Shown piece after piece: positions 18,146 to 28,224 of a stretch of DNA of 64,000 bases (position 1 is its first letter; every line of letters starts with the position of its first letter). The notes beneath the pieces were generated by a model. It saw only the letters and a list, made by a program, of their open reading frames with translations, was not told where the DNA came from and did not search any database. Both the position numbers and the translations under genes were made by a program. This stretch comes from Calothrix sp. PCC 7103 (GTDB lineage: Bacteria > Cyanobacteriota > Cyanobacteriia > Cyanobacteriales > Nostocaceae): contig NZ_KB217478.1 of the NCBI RefSeq assembly GCF_000331305.1, forward strand, positions 1,657,679 to 1,721,678, given 5' to 3'.

Positions 18146-18442
18146 TTATTATCCTCTTTAAAGAAACTATGCTTGGCAAATTTGTGAATGTGGATTTTAC
18201 GGAATTAGAAGTAAATATAACAGGGCTTGTAGCATATGCTGTCCTGAATTAAATTGATGCTATTGAAACCCGGCAACTAACATCAAATCTCAGCACTATG
18301 GATAGAATTTTGGCATTTGTCGTTTCAGCAAGCAGTGGAAATGCATTTTACTAAGTAACTTTTAGTTATTGTAATTTCCGCCAAATACTTATTTAGGAAA
18401 ATCTTTTAATTGAGCTAATCGAAATCTTTATAAAAGTCATAC

Positions 18443-19303
18443 TTAACTCCAACCGAACCATCCTTGCACCCGACCTTGAAATGTTTCCCAGTAAGACCGA
18501 ACTCCGTCTAGGCGCCCTTGAAGTAATGACAACGCAACTCCTACCAATGGAAGAAACCAGTTGTAAATAACGAACCAGAGTGGAGTATTATGCTTACGGA
18601 GTACGCGACCTCTGCCCATTGCATAAGAGTAGGTTTTAGAAAAACTTTTATTTTTGTTGACTAGAGGTTGAATAGGCTGTGGTTGTAACACTTGTATTGG
18701 ATGAACAACGGTTATGGCTGGGTTGTAATACAAGCCAGTATTGATAGCCCGCAACAAATAATCAGTTTCTTCTCCAGAACCCCAAGGCGTGTTTGCTCCA
18801 ACTCCCAGGCTTTCATCAAAAAAACCTACTTGCATTACAACTGCTCGTCGGAGAAATATGGTGTAAGATATTCCTCTTCGCCAAACATTAAAACTATTAA
18901 TTAGTCCGGCTTGACTCCCGCGATGTTTGCCTGTGTCTATGCCTTGCTCATTGATAGAGCGTCCTGTGAGACCGTTCCACTCAGGATGGTTTGTAAAGAA
19001 GTGGGCGACGTTATCAAGGATGGATGGCGGGTAAGCACAGTCATCATCTGGAAAAGCTACGACATCTCCAGAAATATGCCCTAATGCGACGTTCCGAGCC
19101 AGTGAAAGTCCTTTAGCAGAACGCAGGTGCAGAATGGGAAAGCGGTTTTGATAGGGTTGGATAAATTCCAAAAGGCGATCATCGGGATTTTGATCTACGA
19201 TAATTAACTCAAAGTTGCGGTAGGTTTGAGCATCAAGGGCCTTTAAAAAATGCCCAACTTCCACAGTGCGATTTAGAGTAGCAAGAATCAGAGAAAATTT
19301 CAT
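18443..19303 (-). CDS. Glycosyltransferase family 2 protein
   Basis: 286 residues beginning MKFSLILATLNRTVEV, with DQNPDD and the metal/nucleotide-binding AFPDDDCAYP, the hallmarks of inverting GT2 (GT-A fold) enzymes. The acceptor-domain motif WGSGEETDYLLRA contains the expected acidic pair. A C-terminal hydrophobic stretch (PLWFVIYNWFLPLVGVAL) suggests membrane association. Separated by about 300 bp of AT-rich sequence from the next gene in the run. Confidence 0.87.
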   Translation of the reverse strand: MKFSLILATLNRTVEVGHFLKALDAQTYRNFELIIVDQNPDDRLLEFIQPYQNRFPILHLRSAKGLSLARNVALGHISGDVVAFPDDDCAYPPSILDNVAHFFTNHPEWNGLTGRSINEQGIDTGKHRGSQAGLINSFNVWRRGISYTIFLRRAVVMQVGFFDESLGVGANTPWGSGEETDYLLRAINTGLYYNPAITVVHPIQVLQPQPIQPLVNKNKSFSKTYSYAMGRGRVLRKHNTPLWFVIYNWFLPLVGVALSLLQGRLDGVRSYWETFQGRVQGWFGWS

Positions 19304-19422
19304 TACACTTTCTTCATAAAACCTAGTAATTTTTTCAAGAATCAGCTTTTTTAAATAATTTTTTGAAAAAAATGAAAGTATTAAGTAGATAAAAAGTTGT
19401 AAAAAATCTACTTAAACAGAGG

Positions 19423-20433
19423 TTATACTGATATTTTTTTTCGGTTGATTGCTGCATTAATGGTAGATTTTGCTTGCAGAAAAGTTCTATACGCATTATG
19501 ACCAAATAGTGATACTATCAATCCTGTTATTAAATAATTTTTTGACCAAGGAAGAAATTTACATAAAGTAAGACTATAGAGCAATGCAGTAATTCTTTGT
19601 CCATCATCAACAGCTTTTCCTATGCGTTTTAGCTGTATAATAGATGTTTTGATACCCATAACTTGATAGTATATTTCAAATCCCAAACGTTGTTGTATAG
19701 TCTTTGACCACTTATCCTTAAAAATTTCAAATCCTGCTAAATTGGCTGATACATCACCTCCAATCTGTTCTCGATGAAAGTATCTAATAACTAATGGTTT
19801 ATTAACAGCAATAAAATGATTATTCGCTTCAGCTAATCTTAACCATAGATCATAGTCCTGAAAACTAGGTAAACTCTCATCAAAGCCTCCAACACCGATC
19901 AAAGCAGAGCGTTTGACCATAAATAGTGATGCAGTAGGAGGCAACCACCCTCTCAACAAATAATCAAATACATCTCCTTCATAAGTATCTAGTTTTGGTA
20001 ACTTCTGGCGTTTTATTGACTCGTAATATTCATAACCAATGCAATAAACGACAGTCATAAAGGGATTATCATTTGCACGCAAACGAGCTATTTGCAATTC
20101 TAATTTTTCAGGCATCCACTCATCGTCACTATCTAAAAATGCTATAAGCTCTCCATGCGCTGCTTTTATTCCTTGATTACGTGCATATCCCCCACCATAA
20201 TTTTTATCTAAAGGTATGTATCTAATTCGTGGGTCTGTAAATTTTTGAATAACCTCGCCTGTATTATCTGTAGAGCCATCATCTACAATAATAAGTTCCA
20301 GATCAGAAAATGTTTGTGCAAGAACACTGGAAATGGTTCGCTGTATTAAATGCTCTCGATTAAAGGTAGGTATTATGACGCTAACAGTCGGTTGATTGTA
20401 GATGGTTGTTTGTATCTTTGTTGAAATGTTCAT
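19423..20433 (-). CDS. Glycosyltransferase family 2 protein
   Basis: Core GT2 motifs are clear: VSVIIPTFNREHLI, IIVDDGSTDNT, and AFLDSDDEWMPEKLE as the DxD-type site, then FQDYDLWLRLAE. I chose the ATG giving MNISTKIQTTIYNQPTVSVI; a GTG 36 bases upstream (20469) adds MSLLKQAYRYEN and cannot be excluded. Same strand as the rest of the glycan operon and next to the flippase. Confidence 0.85.
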   Translation of the reverse strand: MNISTKIQTTIYNQPTVSVIIPTFNREHLIQRTISSVLAQTFSDLELIIVDDGSTDNTGEVIQKFTDPRIRYIPLDKNYGGGYARNQGIKAAHGELIAFLDSDDEWMPEKLELQIARLRANDNPFMTVVYCIGYEYYESIKRQKLPKLDTYEGDVFDYLLRGWLPPTASLFMVKRSALIGVGGFDESLPSFQDYDLWLRLAEANNHFIAVNKPLVIRYFHREQIGGDVSANLAGFEIFKDKWSKTIQQRLGFEIYYQVMGIKTSIIQLKRIGKAVDDGQRITALLYSLTLCKFLPWSKNYLITGLIVSLFGHNAYRTFLQAKSTINAAINRKKISV

Positions 20434-20658
20434 ATTTTCATACCTATAAGCTTGCTTTAGTAAAGACACACTGTATTTGATAATTCCAAATAATTATTAT
20501 ATAGCTAATAATAACTAGGTTTGCAAACATTGGCAATTTATAACCTCTGATAATTACAAATTTTGTTTTTGATTAAAGTTCTGGCTTGTTTCTCGGAAAT
20601 TTGAATCTCTTGAGTTTGAAGACATTAGTATGGTATATAAATCAATTGAATACTTGTA

Positions 20659-22158
20659 CTATCCTTTTAAATTTCGCAAAATACCTAAGTAAAAGCTTTT
20701 CATTCTAAATAAGTATAACATGATTATTAAATATATTGAACTCATTACAATAAAGCAAGCTATAACATTAATCAATATTGGAAAACTGGAGCTTATTGCA
20801 ATTTTTACTGCAAACATTGCTATACCTGCCATCAAGGATGCTATAAATGGTTGTTTTAGTGTATTGAGTAAATCAAGCAAAGTTATAGGCAATCCACGTG
20901 TTGCATAGTACATACAAGGAATAGCTAGCAGAAGCATTGTTGTGCTATAGGATAAAGCAACTCCAGATGCACCATAGGGTAAACCGATGAAAAATGATAC
21001 TACTATCAACAACGAAGAGAACACACCCCATTTAAACATGCGATCAGTTTTACCTGTGGAAACGTACAGCAAGCCGACTATATCCCACAAAGGTTGAACC
21101 AATGCTGATAAGCTTAAAAATCGAAAGATTTCGCTAGCTTCACGCCACTGGGAACCGAGAAGTAATACAATAATTTCTTCTGATGCTAGCATCATAAAAA
21201 TGATTATTGGCATGGTCAGAAATGCAACTATTGATAAAGCTTGGATGAAATAATGGCGGAACTTTTGCGGTTCATTTTGTAATCGACTTAAGCTGGGAAT
21301 GGCAACATGAGAAATAGGTGTGTTAATCTGATGAATAGGTAGAACTAGCAATTGATAAGCTTTAGCATATAAACCTAACTGTTGAGAACCCCAATATCTT
21401 CCAATCAGAATATTGTCAAGATTTCGCGCAAAATAACTAATGATTCTGAAGCCAGTGAGATGTCCACCGAAAATCAGCATAGAGCGCACTCCCACTTGCC
21501 TTTTCGGTAACCCTGGGCGCCAACCACAAGCAATCCACACTCCCGTCGTACTAACAAATGCTATGACCAATGGCAAAATCACCAGTGCCCAGTAGCCAAA
21601 TCCTAATGAGGCGGCAATGATTGCAGCTACGACCCCAAGGAGCATAGAGAGAAGATCATTGAACATCAACACTTTGTATTGCATCTGACGATTAAGCAAG
21701 GCAGTATGTTGAACGCCTAATCCACCCATGATGAATCCAACTGTTAGAGAAAGGGTAATCCAGATCAGACGTGGTTCATTATAAAACCAGGCAATTGCAG
21801 GCGCGATAGCTGCACATATTAGTGCAGTTGTGATGCTAAGTGCCATGTTCATCCAAAATAATGTACTCACTTGCTCATGATTAATTTCATCCTTCTGAAC
21901 AGTCGCCATCGACAGCCCTAAGTCTTTGAATGAAGTAACAAACCCAGTAACTGCAGTAACCATACCAATCAAACCATAGTCTTCGGGTGTTAACAATCGA
22001 GCTAGTAATACGTTAGAACCCATGTTTAAGCAAAACTTAAAAATTTGGGTAATCATTGTAACTGCACCACCCCGAACAGAGCGTTTCTTCAGGTCATTCT
22101 TTAGATGGTCGATGCGGAAGTATTTATCATTTTTTGCTCCAGATGAAAGGTTTTTCAC
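20659..22158 (-). CDS. Wzx/WzxC-like polysaccharide flippase (MOP superfamily)
   Basis: 499 residues with about 12-14 membrane helices. The N-terminal segment GSNVLLARLLTPEDYGLIGMVTAVTGF is diagnostic for Polysacc_synt_3/WzxC-type exporters. Its role is to flip lipid-linked glycan units across the cytoplasmic membrane. GTG start. It is the first gene of the minus-strand operon, so the promoter should lie in the 1-kb non-coding stretch upstream. Confidence 0.9.
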   Translation of the reverse strand: MKNLSSGAKNDKYFRIDHLKNDLKKRSVRGGAVTMITQIFKFCLNMGSNVLLARLLTPEDYGLIGMVTAVTGFVTSFKDLGLSMATVQKDEINHEQVSTLFWMNMALSITTALICAAIAPAIAWFYNEPRLIWITLSLTVGFIMGGLGVQHTALLNRQMQYKVLMFNDLLSMLLGVVAAIIAASLGFGYWALVILPLVIAFVSTTGVWIACGWRPGLPKRQVGVRSMLIFGGHLTGFRIISYFARNLDNILIGRYWGSQQLGLYAKAYQLLVLPIHQINTPISHVAIPSLSRLQNEPQKFRHYFIQALSIVAFLTMPIIIFMMLASEEIIVLLLGSQWREASEIFRFLSLSALVQPLWDIVGLLYVSTGKTDRMFKWGVFSSLLIVVSFFIGLPYGASGVALSYSTTMLLLAIPCMYYATRGLPITLLDLLNTLKQPFIASLMAGIAMFAVKIAISSSFPILINVIACFIVMSSIYLIIMLYLFRMKSFYLGILRNLKG

Positions 22159-23185
22159 AAATTTTAATTTATAAAGGGTACTGATTCGTTGCTATTTTAT
22201 TCCTGTATTTCCACAGGTAATACTATACTGCTTACAAGACTCATATAGTTTAAGAATAAGTTTTTTGCAGCTCCATTACTTATCTGTTATTTGCATAAAT
22301 TCAATCAATAGATAGTGTTTTTATTTTTATTTTTTCTATCTATCATTTAATTCATGTCAGTAAATGCACGGTCAGGACATATACGAAAAACTTTTTAATG
22401 ATTTTTTATTTTAATTTTATAAATCTTGCAAATTTTACTATAAAATATTTAAATCGTGCCAGTAAAATAATAAATAACATAATAATCATAACAACAAAAT
22501 TCTTATAAGTTGTCTATTAAATAAATCTATCAATGCTTGTTTATACAGTCAGCTATGCTTTTATAACTTACGTAATGATAAGTAAATTAGCCTTGATTCT
22601 ATCTTACTCTTTTCTTCTCGCCAATTATAGAGAAAAAACTAAAGATAGCTTCGCATGAGTAATTACACTTATACATTACGATACTAACAGACTAATTTTT
22701 AGCGTTAAACTCTCGTAACGATTTTGTCACAATTTTTTGGCAATTTGGCAACCATTACAAATATCTTTAAATTAGAGCAGTTGTTTATTATTCAAAATAT
22801 TAGCACTAAAAATTCGCTGAAATACTTATTTCAGCTAGCCCCGATTCACGCAACTAGCTTCAAAATCCTCTATTTGGCCAATGAAGATTGCATAAAATTT
22901 GCAATTTTATCCGGATATACACAGAAGTGGCTGTATTTTTAACGCTTATATTTTTAGTTTACACGCTGGTTGAATATGCGCGTTGCTGAATTTGGGTACG
23001 AAACTAGTTTGCTGTATGTTCAAAACCTTTATGGAGCCGCTCCGGTCTGAAGCGTCTCTACACCCTAAATCGTAGCCAAAAACTTAATTTATAATTACGA
23101 AAAGGTTAACTTCGCTGCATGTCGTATTTTTCTCACTAACAACCAACAATAAAAGGCTCTCAGAACCTTATAAAACTGCCCTTTG
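22159..23185. other. About 1 kb without a convincing gene
   Basis: Very AT-rich. Holds a perfect 9-bp hairpin with a 2-nt loop at 22816-22835 (GCTGAAATA/TATTTCAGC) and presumably the promoter of the Wzx-led operon, which I cannot place precisely. A 72-codon TTG-start reading frame at 22724-22942 looks like chance. No repeat family of the window is evident except a GCGTCTCTAC fragment near 23050. Confidence 0.4.
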
Positions 23186-23506
23186 TTAAGACGCTAATAC
23201 TGCGCGCTTTAATAGAGCAGTCCACATGTCAGAAGGGTTAGAGTAATAATCGATTTGCTCAACTTGATAATGATAAATCTCGGCGCCGTCCTGTAGAGTA
23301 ATAAAATCACCTACTACAATTCCTTTACCTTGACCCGTCATGTAGCCTTTGGTATCATTTTCTACTTGCTCAAAAACGTAGTCTTGACCTTGAACCTGAC
23401 GAGTATAGTCGTATGTTTTTTGCTTCTTTGCTTTCGGCTTGGTGATGAAAAAGTTGAATAGCGTCGAAGTATTAATAAAATTTATACCAAATTTGGCAGA
23501 TGACAT
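23186..23506 (-). CDS. Conserved small protein of unknown function
   Basis: 106 residues, basic N-terminus with KPKAKKQKTYDYTRQVQGQDYVF, then a beta-rich stretch GKGIVVGDFITLQDGAEIYHYQVEQIDYYSNPSDMWTALLKR. The pattern of short charged strands suggests a small SH3- or OB-like fold, but no named family is recognised. No signal peptide or membrane segment. It stands alone upstream of tRNA-Gln and carries one GGCGCC site, consistent with a resident gene. Confidence 0.65.
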   Translation of the reverse strand: MSSAKFGINFINTSTLFNFFITKPKAKKQKTYDYTRQVQGQDYVFEQVENDTKGYMTGQGKGIVVGDFITLQDGAEIYHYQVEQIDYYSNPSDMWTALLKRAVLAS

Positions 23507-23804
23507 GGTTGGATAAAATAAGTATTCTACAAAATGATTGTCAGTATAAAGTGCTACTATCTTTGAGACGTATCCTCACTATGCTATCCAGCATAGCCTC
23601 TTATGTCTATTTTGGCGTGCTATTGTGACGACATTATGCCAAACTGCCAACTTCTCTATGTCATTTGCCTTAAAGTAGTTTGTCATCGGTTATGGATTTA
23701 GAAAATGCCCAGCGCGCTCCTCAATAAAAGAATTCACAAAATCGGGCGAAAAAATACTTGACACTATATGGGAGTCACTGTTATGTTATTTAGTGTCAAT
23801 GCAA

Positions 23805-23876
23805 TGAGGCGTCGCCAAGTGGTAAGGCATCGGGTTTTGGTCCCGACATCCCTAGGTTCGAATCCTAGCGCCTCAG
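23805..23876 (+). tRNA. tRNA-Gln (anticodon UUG)
   Basis: Acceptor stem TGAGGCG pairs with CGCCTCA, followed by discriminator G. The D-arm region is GCCAAGTGGTAAGGC, the anticodon stem TCGGG/CCCGA encloses loop TTTTGGT with anticodon TTG, and the T-arm has GGTTCGAATCC. Layout matches bacterial tRNA-Gln. No CCA is encoded. Confidence 0.97.
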
Positions 23877-23881
23877 TAAAT

Positions 23882-23907
23882 AAAGGGTAGTAAACTTACT
23901 ACCCTTT
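23882..23907 (+). terminator. Intrinsic terminator of tRNA-Gln
   Basis: A perfect 12-bp stem (AAAGGGTAGTAA with TTACTACCCTTT) with a 2-nt loop starts 6 bases after the tRNA and is followed by TTATTATTTG, a T-rich tail. Confidence 0.8.
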
Positions 23908-24250
23908 TATTATTTGTTATTTTTTGGAGACCTTACATGTGAAGTCTCTGTTTGCAAAATATTAAATCCTCCATCTTGTGCGATGGGCATCCTTGCCTAT
24001 CTTATATAAAATGGCGCCACTGCCAGTTCGTGACGCTGCAAGTCTTATCGCTACCTCACATCTTGCACCAACGTATTGATACTTAAATTTGTTGTTTATA
24101 ATAAACATAAATTTTTATCAATAAAACGAAAAATTAGTATTATGAGCCTGCGTAGGCAGGCTTTGTTCGTATAGTCCCACCCTTTTAGGGTGTAGGCGCA
24201 AGAGATAAGCTACGTTGAGATTTGTTTTTAGCGTCACACACCCTACAGTT

Positions 24251-24385
24251 GAATGGCGCTTACTTAAGAACTGTAGGTTGGGTGGAGGCTTTGCGGAACC
24301 CAACAAAAGCGCGAATATTTATGTTGGGTTCCGTTCCTCCACCCAACCTACAATCAAGTTTTACGTGCTTAAGTAAGTGACATTC
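24251..24385. mobile_element. MITE-like element with 18-bp terminal inverted repeats
   Basis: Ends GAATGGCGCTTACTTAAG and CTTAAGTAAGTGACATTC are inverted repeats matching at 16 of 18 positions. They are flanked by identical 12-bp direct repeats CACCCTACAGTT (24239-24250 and 24386-24397). Inside lies a second long inverted repeat: TGTAGGTTGGGTGGAGG near the left, its complement near the right. No protein is encoded, so it would need a transposase in trans. The 12-mer resembles the reverse complement of part of the internal repeat, so calling it a target duplication is tentative. Confidence 0.6.
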
Positions 24386-24399
24386 CACCCTACAGTTTT

Positions 24400-25035
24400 T
24401 ATGTGTCAATTTCGTAAGTCATGTATATTTTTATTCAAAAGTTTATACTGAAAGAACGCAAGTATCAAATAAAACTTACAGTACTAAAAAGATTTGTAAA
24501 ATTTATATCACTGTTTTTATCCGGAAAATTGCAAATGAAATTGGTAATAATGGTGAGGTAAGTATATTTTAGTAAATATAAATACTTAAATTTATATTGC
24601 TTTTAACTAACCTAAAGCTTGTGTCAAGAGGCAAAAACCCTGAAATACCATACCTTATCCCTAAGTTGAGGCAGTAACACTATGTATAAAATATCTATAT
24701 ATTTTTCTTAGACTACCAAAAAGGATAACCAATTTGTATTGCGTAATGCTACTGTATATATAGTGCATCGCTCCAATAAAGCTCAGATTTTTAAATACTC
24801 AAACCAGGGTAGTAGACCAGCCATAGTGCTTACCAATTGAACACACCATGCTTTCGAGGGCAAAATTCCCCGACACTCGTATAGGCTTCAAGCTATCAGG
24901 AGCGTAATCCAAAAAATTCATCCAGCAATCTGCGTGTGTCGCAAAGCTTGGCATATCGAACTTAATAAAAATGCGCTCGAAATTATCGAAGCGTCACATA
25001 GAAAAGCACAAATTAATCAATATCACACATAATTG
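24400..25035. other. Non-coding stretch upstream of the tyrosine autokinase
   Basis: About 630 AT-rich bases with no convincing gene. It must contain the promoter of the Wzc-like gene. No clear SD sequence precedes that gene, and no repeat family is recognised here. Confidence 0.4.
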
Positions 25036-27255
25036 ATGAACGCTATGCTGAAGTCAGAGAAATATCCCCAATCTTGGATGCCAACGAATGCTGCCCAGTT
25101 AAATGAGGCTGAAGAAGGTGAATTTAATCTGGGCAAGGTCGGAGCGGCATTACGTCGTCGGGCATTTTTAATAGCAGGTATAACAGGTGTAGTCGCAGGA
25201 GGCGCCGTATTAAGAGCAAAAAGTGACCCTCCAGTTTACTTAGGTCAATTTGAGATTCTAGCTAAACCTGAAACTGGAGAGTCTAAGGCTGTTGCAAACG
25301 TACCGCAAACGCTTACAGCTCAAAATCCTATTGCCCCACCTGAGACGGCTAGTGAAACTACAACAACCATTACAGTTTTAAAAAGTCCTCGCTTGCTCGA
25401 CCCAGTAGTTAAAAAGTTGCAAGTCAAATATCCAGACTTAACCTACAATGATTTAATTAGCGGCTTAGAAATTGAATCAAAACAGCCAAACGTACTAGAG
25501 GTAAAATACGTCAACGGTTCGGAGGAGCTAGTTAAAGATGTTTCTGAAGCACTGTCGAAGGCATACCTCGATTACAAATTAGAAGAACAACAAGAAGATG
25601 TAAAAGAAGCGATTAAATTTGTTGATAAACAAATTCAACAAGGTGGATTAGAGCAGCGGGTTGATGATTGGCAAAACAAGCTACGCAACTTACGTCAGAC
25701 GAACAATTTAGTTGAACCTGCTCTAAAAGCTCAACAAATATCAGCGCTAATTGCATCTCTAACTCAACAGCGTATGGACGCGCGGGTTGAGTACGAGCAA
25801 ATGACAACTAGATATAAAGACTTGCAACGCGAATTAGCACAACAGCCCAGCGAACGCACAGGAAACTCACTACTTAGCGACAACCCACGCTACCAAAAAG
25901 TTTTAGACCAAATTCAACAAGCTGAAATTGATATTAAAAGAGAAGCGCGTTTTACTGAAGAACATCCAAGTATGATCAGTTTGCGCGACAAAGAGGCACG
26001 TCTACTACCAATGCTTAAAGCTGAAGAAGAGCGTGTTCAACGAGACTATCTAAGCCGTATTAATGCTATTGTTGCCCGTGACCTATCTTTGGCAGAAAAA
26101 ATCGAAAAATTTAATGCGGAACTACGAACTTTAGCAAGGGTAAGTCGAGATTACGATAATATTCAACTTCAACTCAAGATTGCGACTGAAAATCTTGGCC
26201 AGTTCCTCACGAAAAAACAAGCTTTAAATATTGAGTTATCGCAGAAGGTACAACCTTGGAAATTACTCGACCCACAACTTACTCAAGTAAAAGACCCAAC
26301 ACCAGTATCAGAAAACGCGAAAGCTAGCTTAATGCTCGGAGGGCTACTTGGGTTACTGTTAGGTACAGGCGCCGCTTTAGTTGTTGATAAACTCAGCAAC
26401 ATCTTTTACTCTTCCAAAGACATCAAAGATGCTACCCTTCTACCATTGTTAGGCACTATTCCGTTACGAAAAGAACTTACAGTTTCCGCCTTGCAAGATA
26501 ATAACGCTAATGGTCAAATCAAAAAGCCCGACCGCGCGTCATTCTTTGAAGTTTTTCGTTCACTATATACCAACGTCCTTCTACTTGGTTCCGACACACC
26601 AATTCGTTCGCTGGTTATTAGTTCTGCTGGACAAGGTGATGGTAAGTCAACAGTCGCTATATATCTAGCACTAGCAGCAGCAGCAATGGGACATCGAGTT
26701 TTGGTAGTTGACGCCAACTTACGCTGTCCAACACTACACAAACGAGTTGGAGTTATGAATATTCAAGGACTAACCGATATTATCTCCTCTGACCTAGATT
26801 GGAGTAATGTTATTGAGCGCTCACCAATTGAAGATAATCTTTATGTCCTCAGTGCTGGTCTAATTCCACCAGACCCTATTCGCTTACTTGCTTCACAAAA
26901 AATGCAAGACTTGATGAGCGACCTACAATCAAGCTTTGACTTTGTAATCTACGATACACCACCAATAGTTGGATTCGCAGATGCAAATTTACTAGCAGCC
27001 AACACAAACGGTATGGTGTTAGTAGCAGGCTTAGGAAAAGTGAAACGTACAGTCTTCCAACAAGCTTTAGAAGAACTCCAAGTCTCTGGCACCCCAGTAT
27101 TAGGAGTTGTAGCGAATAAATCTAAAGAACCGGCGCCAGCTTCTTATAGCTACTATGAAGAGTATTACAAAAAGACAATGAGTGCCGAACGTGTTGATAC
27201 CGAAGAAACCCATGCAAGCTCGTCATCAACTGTTCGCAAAATTCGAGGGAAGTAG
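25036..27255 (+). CDS. Polysaccharide co-polymerase / tyrosine autokinase (Wzc-like)
   Basis: 739 residues. Domains in order: Wzz-type chain-length region with a hydrophobic segment near 40-60, long coiled coil (about 180-400), second membrane segment (LMLGGLLGLLLGTGAAL), then a BY-kinase domain with Walker A SAGQGDGKST, Walker A' VLVVDAN and Walker B FVIYDTPP. The C-terminus has a tyrosine cluster YSYYEEYY, the autophosphorylation tail. It should control chain length and export of the glycan made by the 9.5-22 kb operon. An adjacent TTG at 25033 is also possible. The kinase and its tail are in one polypeptide, as in proteobacterial Wzc. Confidence 0.9.
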   Translation: MNAMLKSEKYPQSWMPTNAAQLNEAEEGEFNLGKVGAALRRRAFLIAGITGVVAGGAVLRAKSDPPVYLGQFEILAKPETGESKAVANVPQTLTAQNPIAPPETASETTTTITVLKSPRLLDPVVKKLQVKYPDLTYNDLISGLEIESKQPNVLEVKYVNGSEELVKDVSEALSKAYLDYKLEEQQEDVKEAIKFVDKQIQQGGLEQRVDDWQNKLRNLRQTNNLVEPALKAQQISALIASLTQQRMDARVEYEQMTTRYKDLQRELAQQPSERTGNSLLSDNPRYQKVLDQIQQAEIDIKREARFTEEHPSMISLRDKEARLLPMLKAEEERVQRDYLSRINAIVARDLSLAEKIEKFNAELRTLARVSRDYDNIQLQLKIATENLGQFLTKKQALNIELSQKVQPWKLLDPQLTQVKDPTPVSENAKASLMLGGLLGLLLGTGAALVVDKLSNIFYSSKDIKDATLLPLLGTIPLRKELTVSALQDNNANGQIKKPDRASFFEVFRSLYTNVLLLGSDTPIRSLVISSAGQGDGKSTVAIYLALAAAAMGHRVLVVDANLRCPTLHKRVGVMNIQGLTDIISSDLDWSNVIERSPIEDNLYVLSAGLIPPDPIRLLASQKMQDLMSDLQSSFDFVIYDTPPIVGFADANLLAANTNGMVLVAGLGKVKRTVFQQALEELQVSGTPVLGVVANKSKEPAPASYSYYEEYYKKTMSAERVDTEETHASSSSTVRKIRGK

Positions 27256-27276
27256 AACTAAAAGTTATGAGTTTCT

Positions 27277-27401
27277 TGTCATGCTGAACGTAGTGTAAAG
27301 CGAAGCTTTTCCCGTAGGGTAGCATCTCTATGGCTTATCGAAGCTTTAAGAGATTCTAGCCTGCGGCAAATGCTCCGCATTACGCTATGCTCAGAATGAC
27401 A
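27277..27401. repeat. Dispersed inverted repeat (CATGCTGAACG... type)
   Basis: Starts TGTCATGCTGAACGTAGTG and ends TATGCTCAGAATGACA, imperfect complements. Inner parts AGCATCTCTATGGC and AGAGATTCTAGCCTG continue the pairing loosely. This resembles a widespread cyanobacterial intergenic repeat. It lies between convergent genes and may also terminate transcription. Confidence 0.5.
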
Positions 27402-27434
27402 ATTTATACCTTCCCTAATTTCTAACCCCTAAGT

Positions 27435-27911
27435 TTATTTATCTGGAGATTTTAGCGCTTTATCAAGAACTTGACGGGCGCCTTCAGCTTTAGCCCGCGC
27501 TTCTTGATAGCGAAGATTTGCTTGGGCAAAGGTCTTTAAAACTTTGAACCCTTCCTTCAAACGAGTAATTTCTTCCTCACTTACAGATTCGTCTGTAAAA
27601 AGAACATCAACTGCTTTACGAATATCTAAAGCTTCCGAGCGGGACTCTTGAACTTTTAACTTCAGCGTCGCTAGGTTGCTAAGAACCTGAACTGCTTGTG
27701 TAACAGCATCGTCACCAGCATTATCAATGCTCGTTTCCTTTACTTCGATTAATTGTTGAGGTCCAAATCCTTCTTCTAAGTCGGTAGGCAATTTACCTGA
27801 GTCCATGAGTTCCATCAACTGGTCCATTGCTTTATCACGGGCTTTGGCAGAATCTTTACCAGAAACTGTAAGAATAATATCTGGGCTTTGAGCAAGAGTA
27901 TACTGAACCAT
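27435..27911 (-). CDS. Conserved hypothetical protein, helical C-terminus
   Basis: 158 residues beginning MVQYTLAQSPDIILTVSGKDSAKARDKAMDQLMELMDSG, followed by a long acidic/alanine-rich helical half (EEEITRLKEGFKVLKTFAQANLRYQEARAKAEGARQVLDKAL) that probably forms a coiled coil. No signal peptide or membrane helix. No family is recognised. Convergent with the tyrosine autokinase gene. Confidence 0.7.
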   Translation of the reverse strand: MVQYTLAQSPDIILTVSGKDSAKARDKAMDQLMELMDSGKLPTDLEEGFGPQQLIEVKETSIDNAGDDAVTQAVQVLSNLATLKLKVQESRSEALDIRKAVDVLFTDESVSEEEITRLKEGFKVLKTFAQANLRYQEARAKAEGARQVLDKALKSPDK

Positions 27912-28224
27912 AAATCAGGCAAAACTAATAACAGCTATTTTTAGCTGAGGTATCTCATTTTAACTCAAAACGGTGCAATAAAAGCATATTTTTAGATTCG
28001 GAGTTACGTCAAGGGACGCATAATTGCCTCTCTCGACCGAACCGAGCGCGTCTAAAGCGTTATTAATTAGTAGATATTGAATAATTTTGAATAGGTGGTA
28101 TCGAGCAGAACTAGCACAAACTGATGCCAATAGTTATCAAATTAGCCTAGATACTAGTAGTATCACCTGCTCGCATTGCTGATACTTACGAATTGGCGCC
28201 GTGTTTAATGGTCATTTTTAATAA

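Noticed and set aside
22724-22942. 72-codon plus-strand ORF in the non-coding 1 kb
   Set aside because: TTG start, no RBS, no recognisable motif, and base composition like the surrounding spacer.
24118-24306. 62-codon minus-strand ORF
   Set aside because: Lies across the left end of the MITE-like element; its sequence is explained by repeats.
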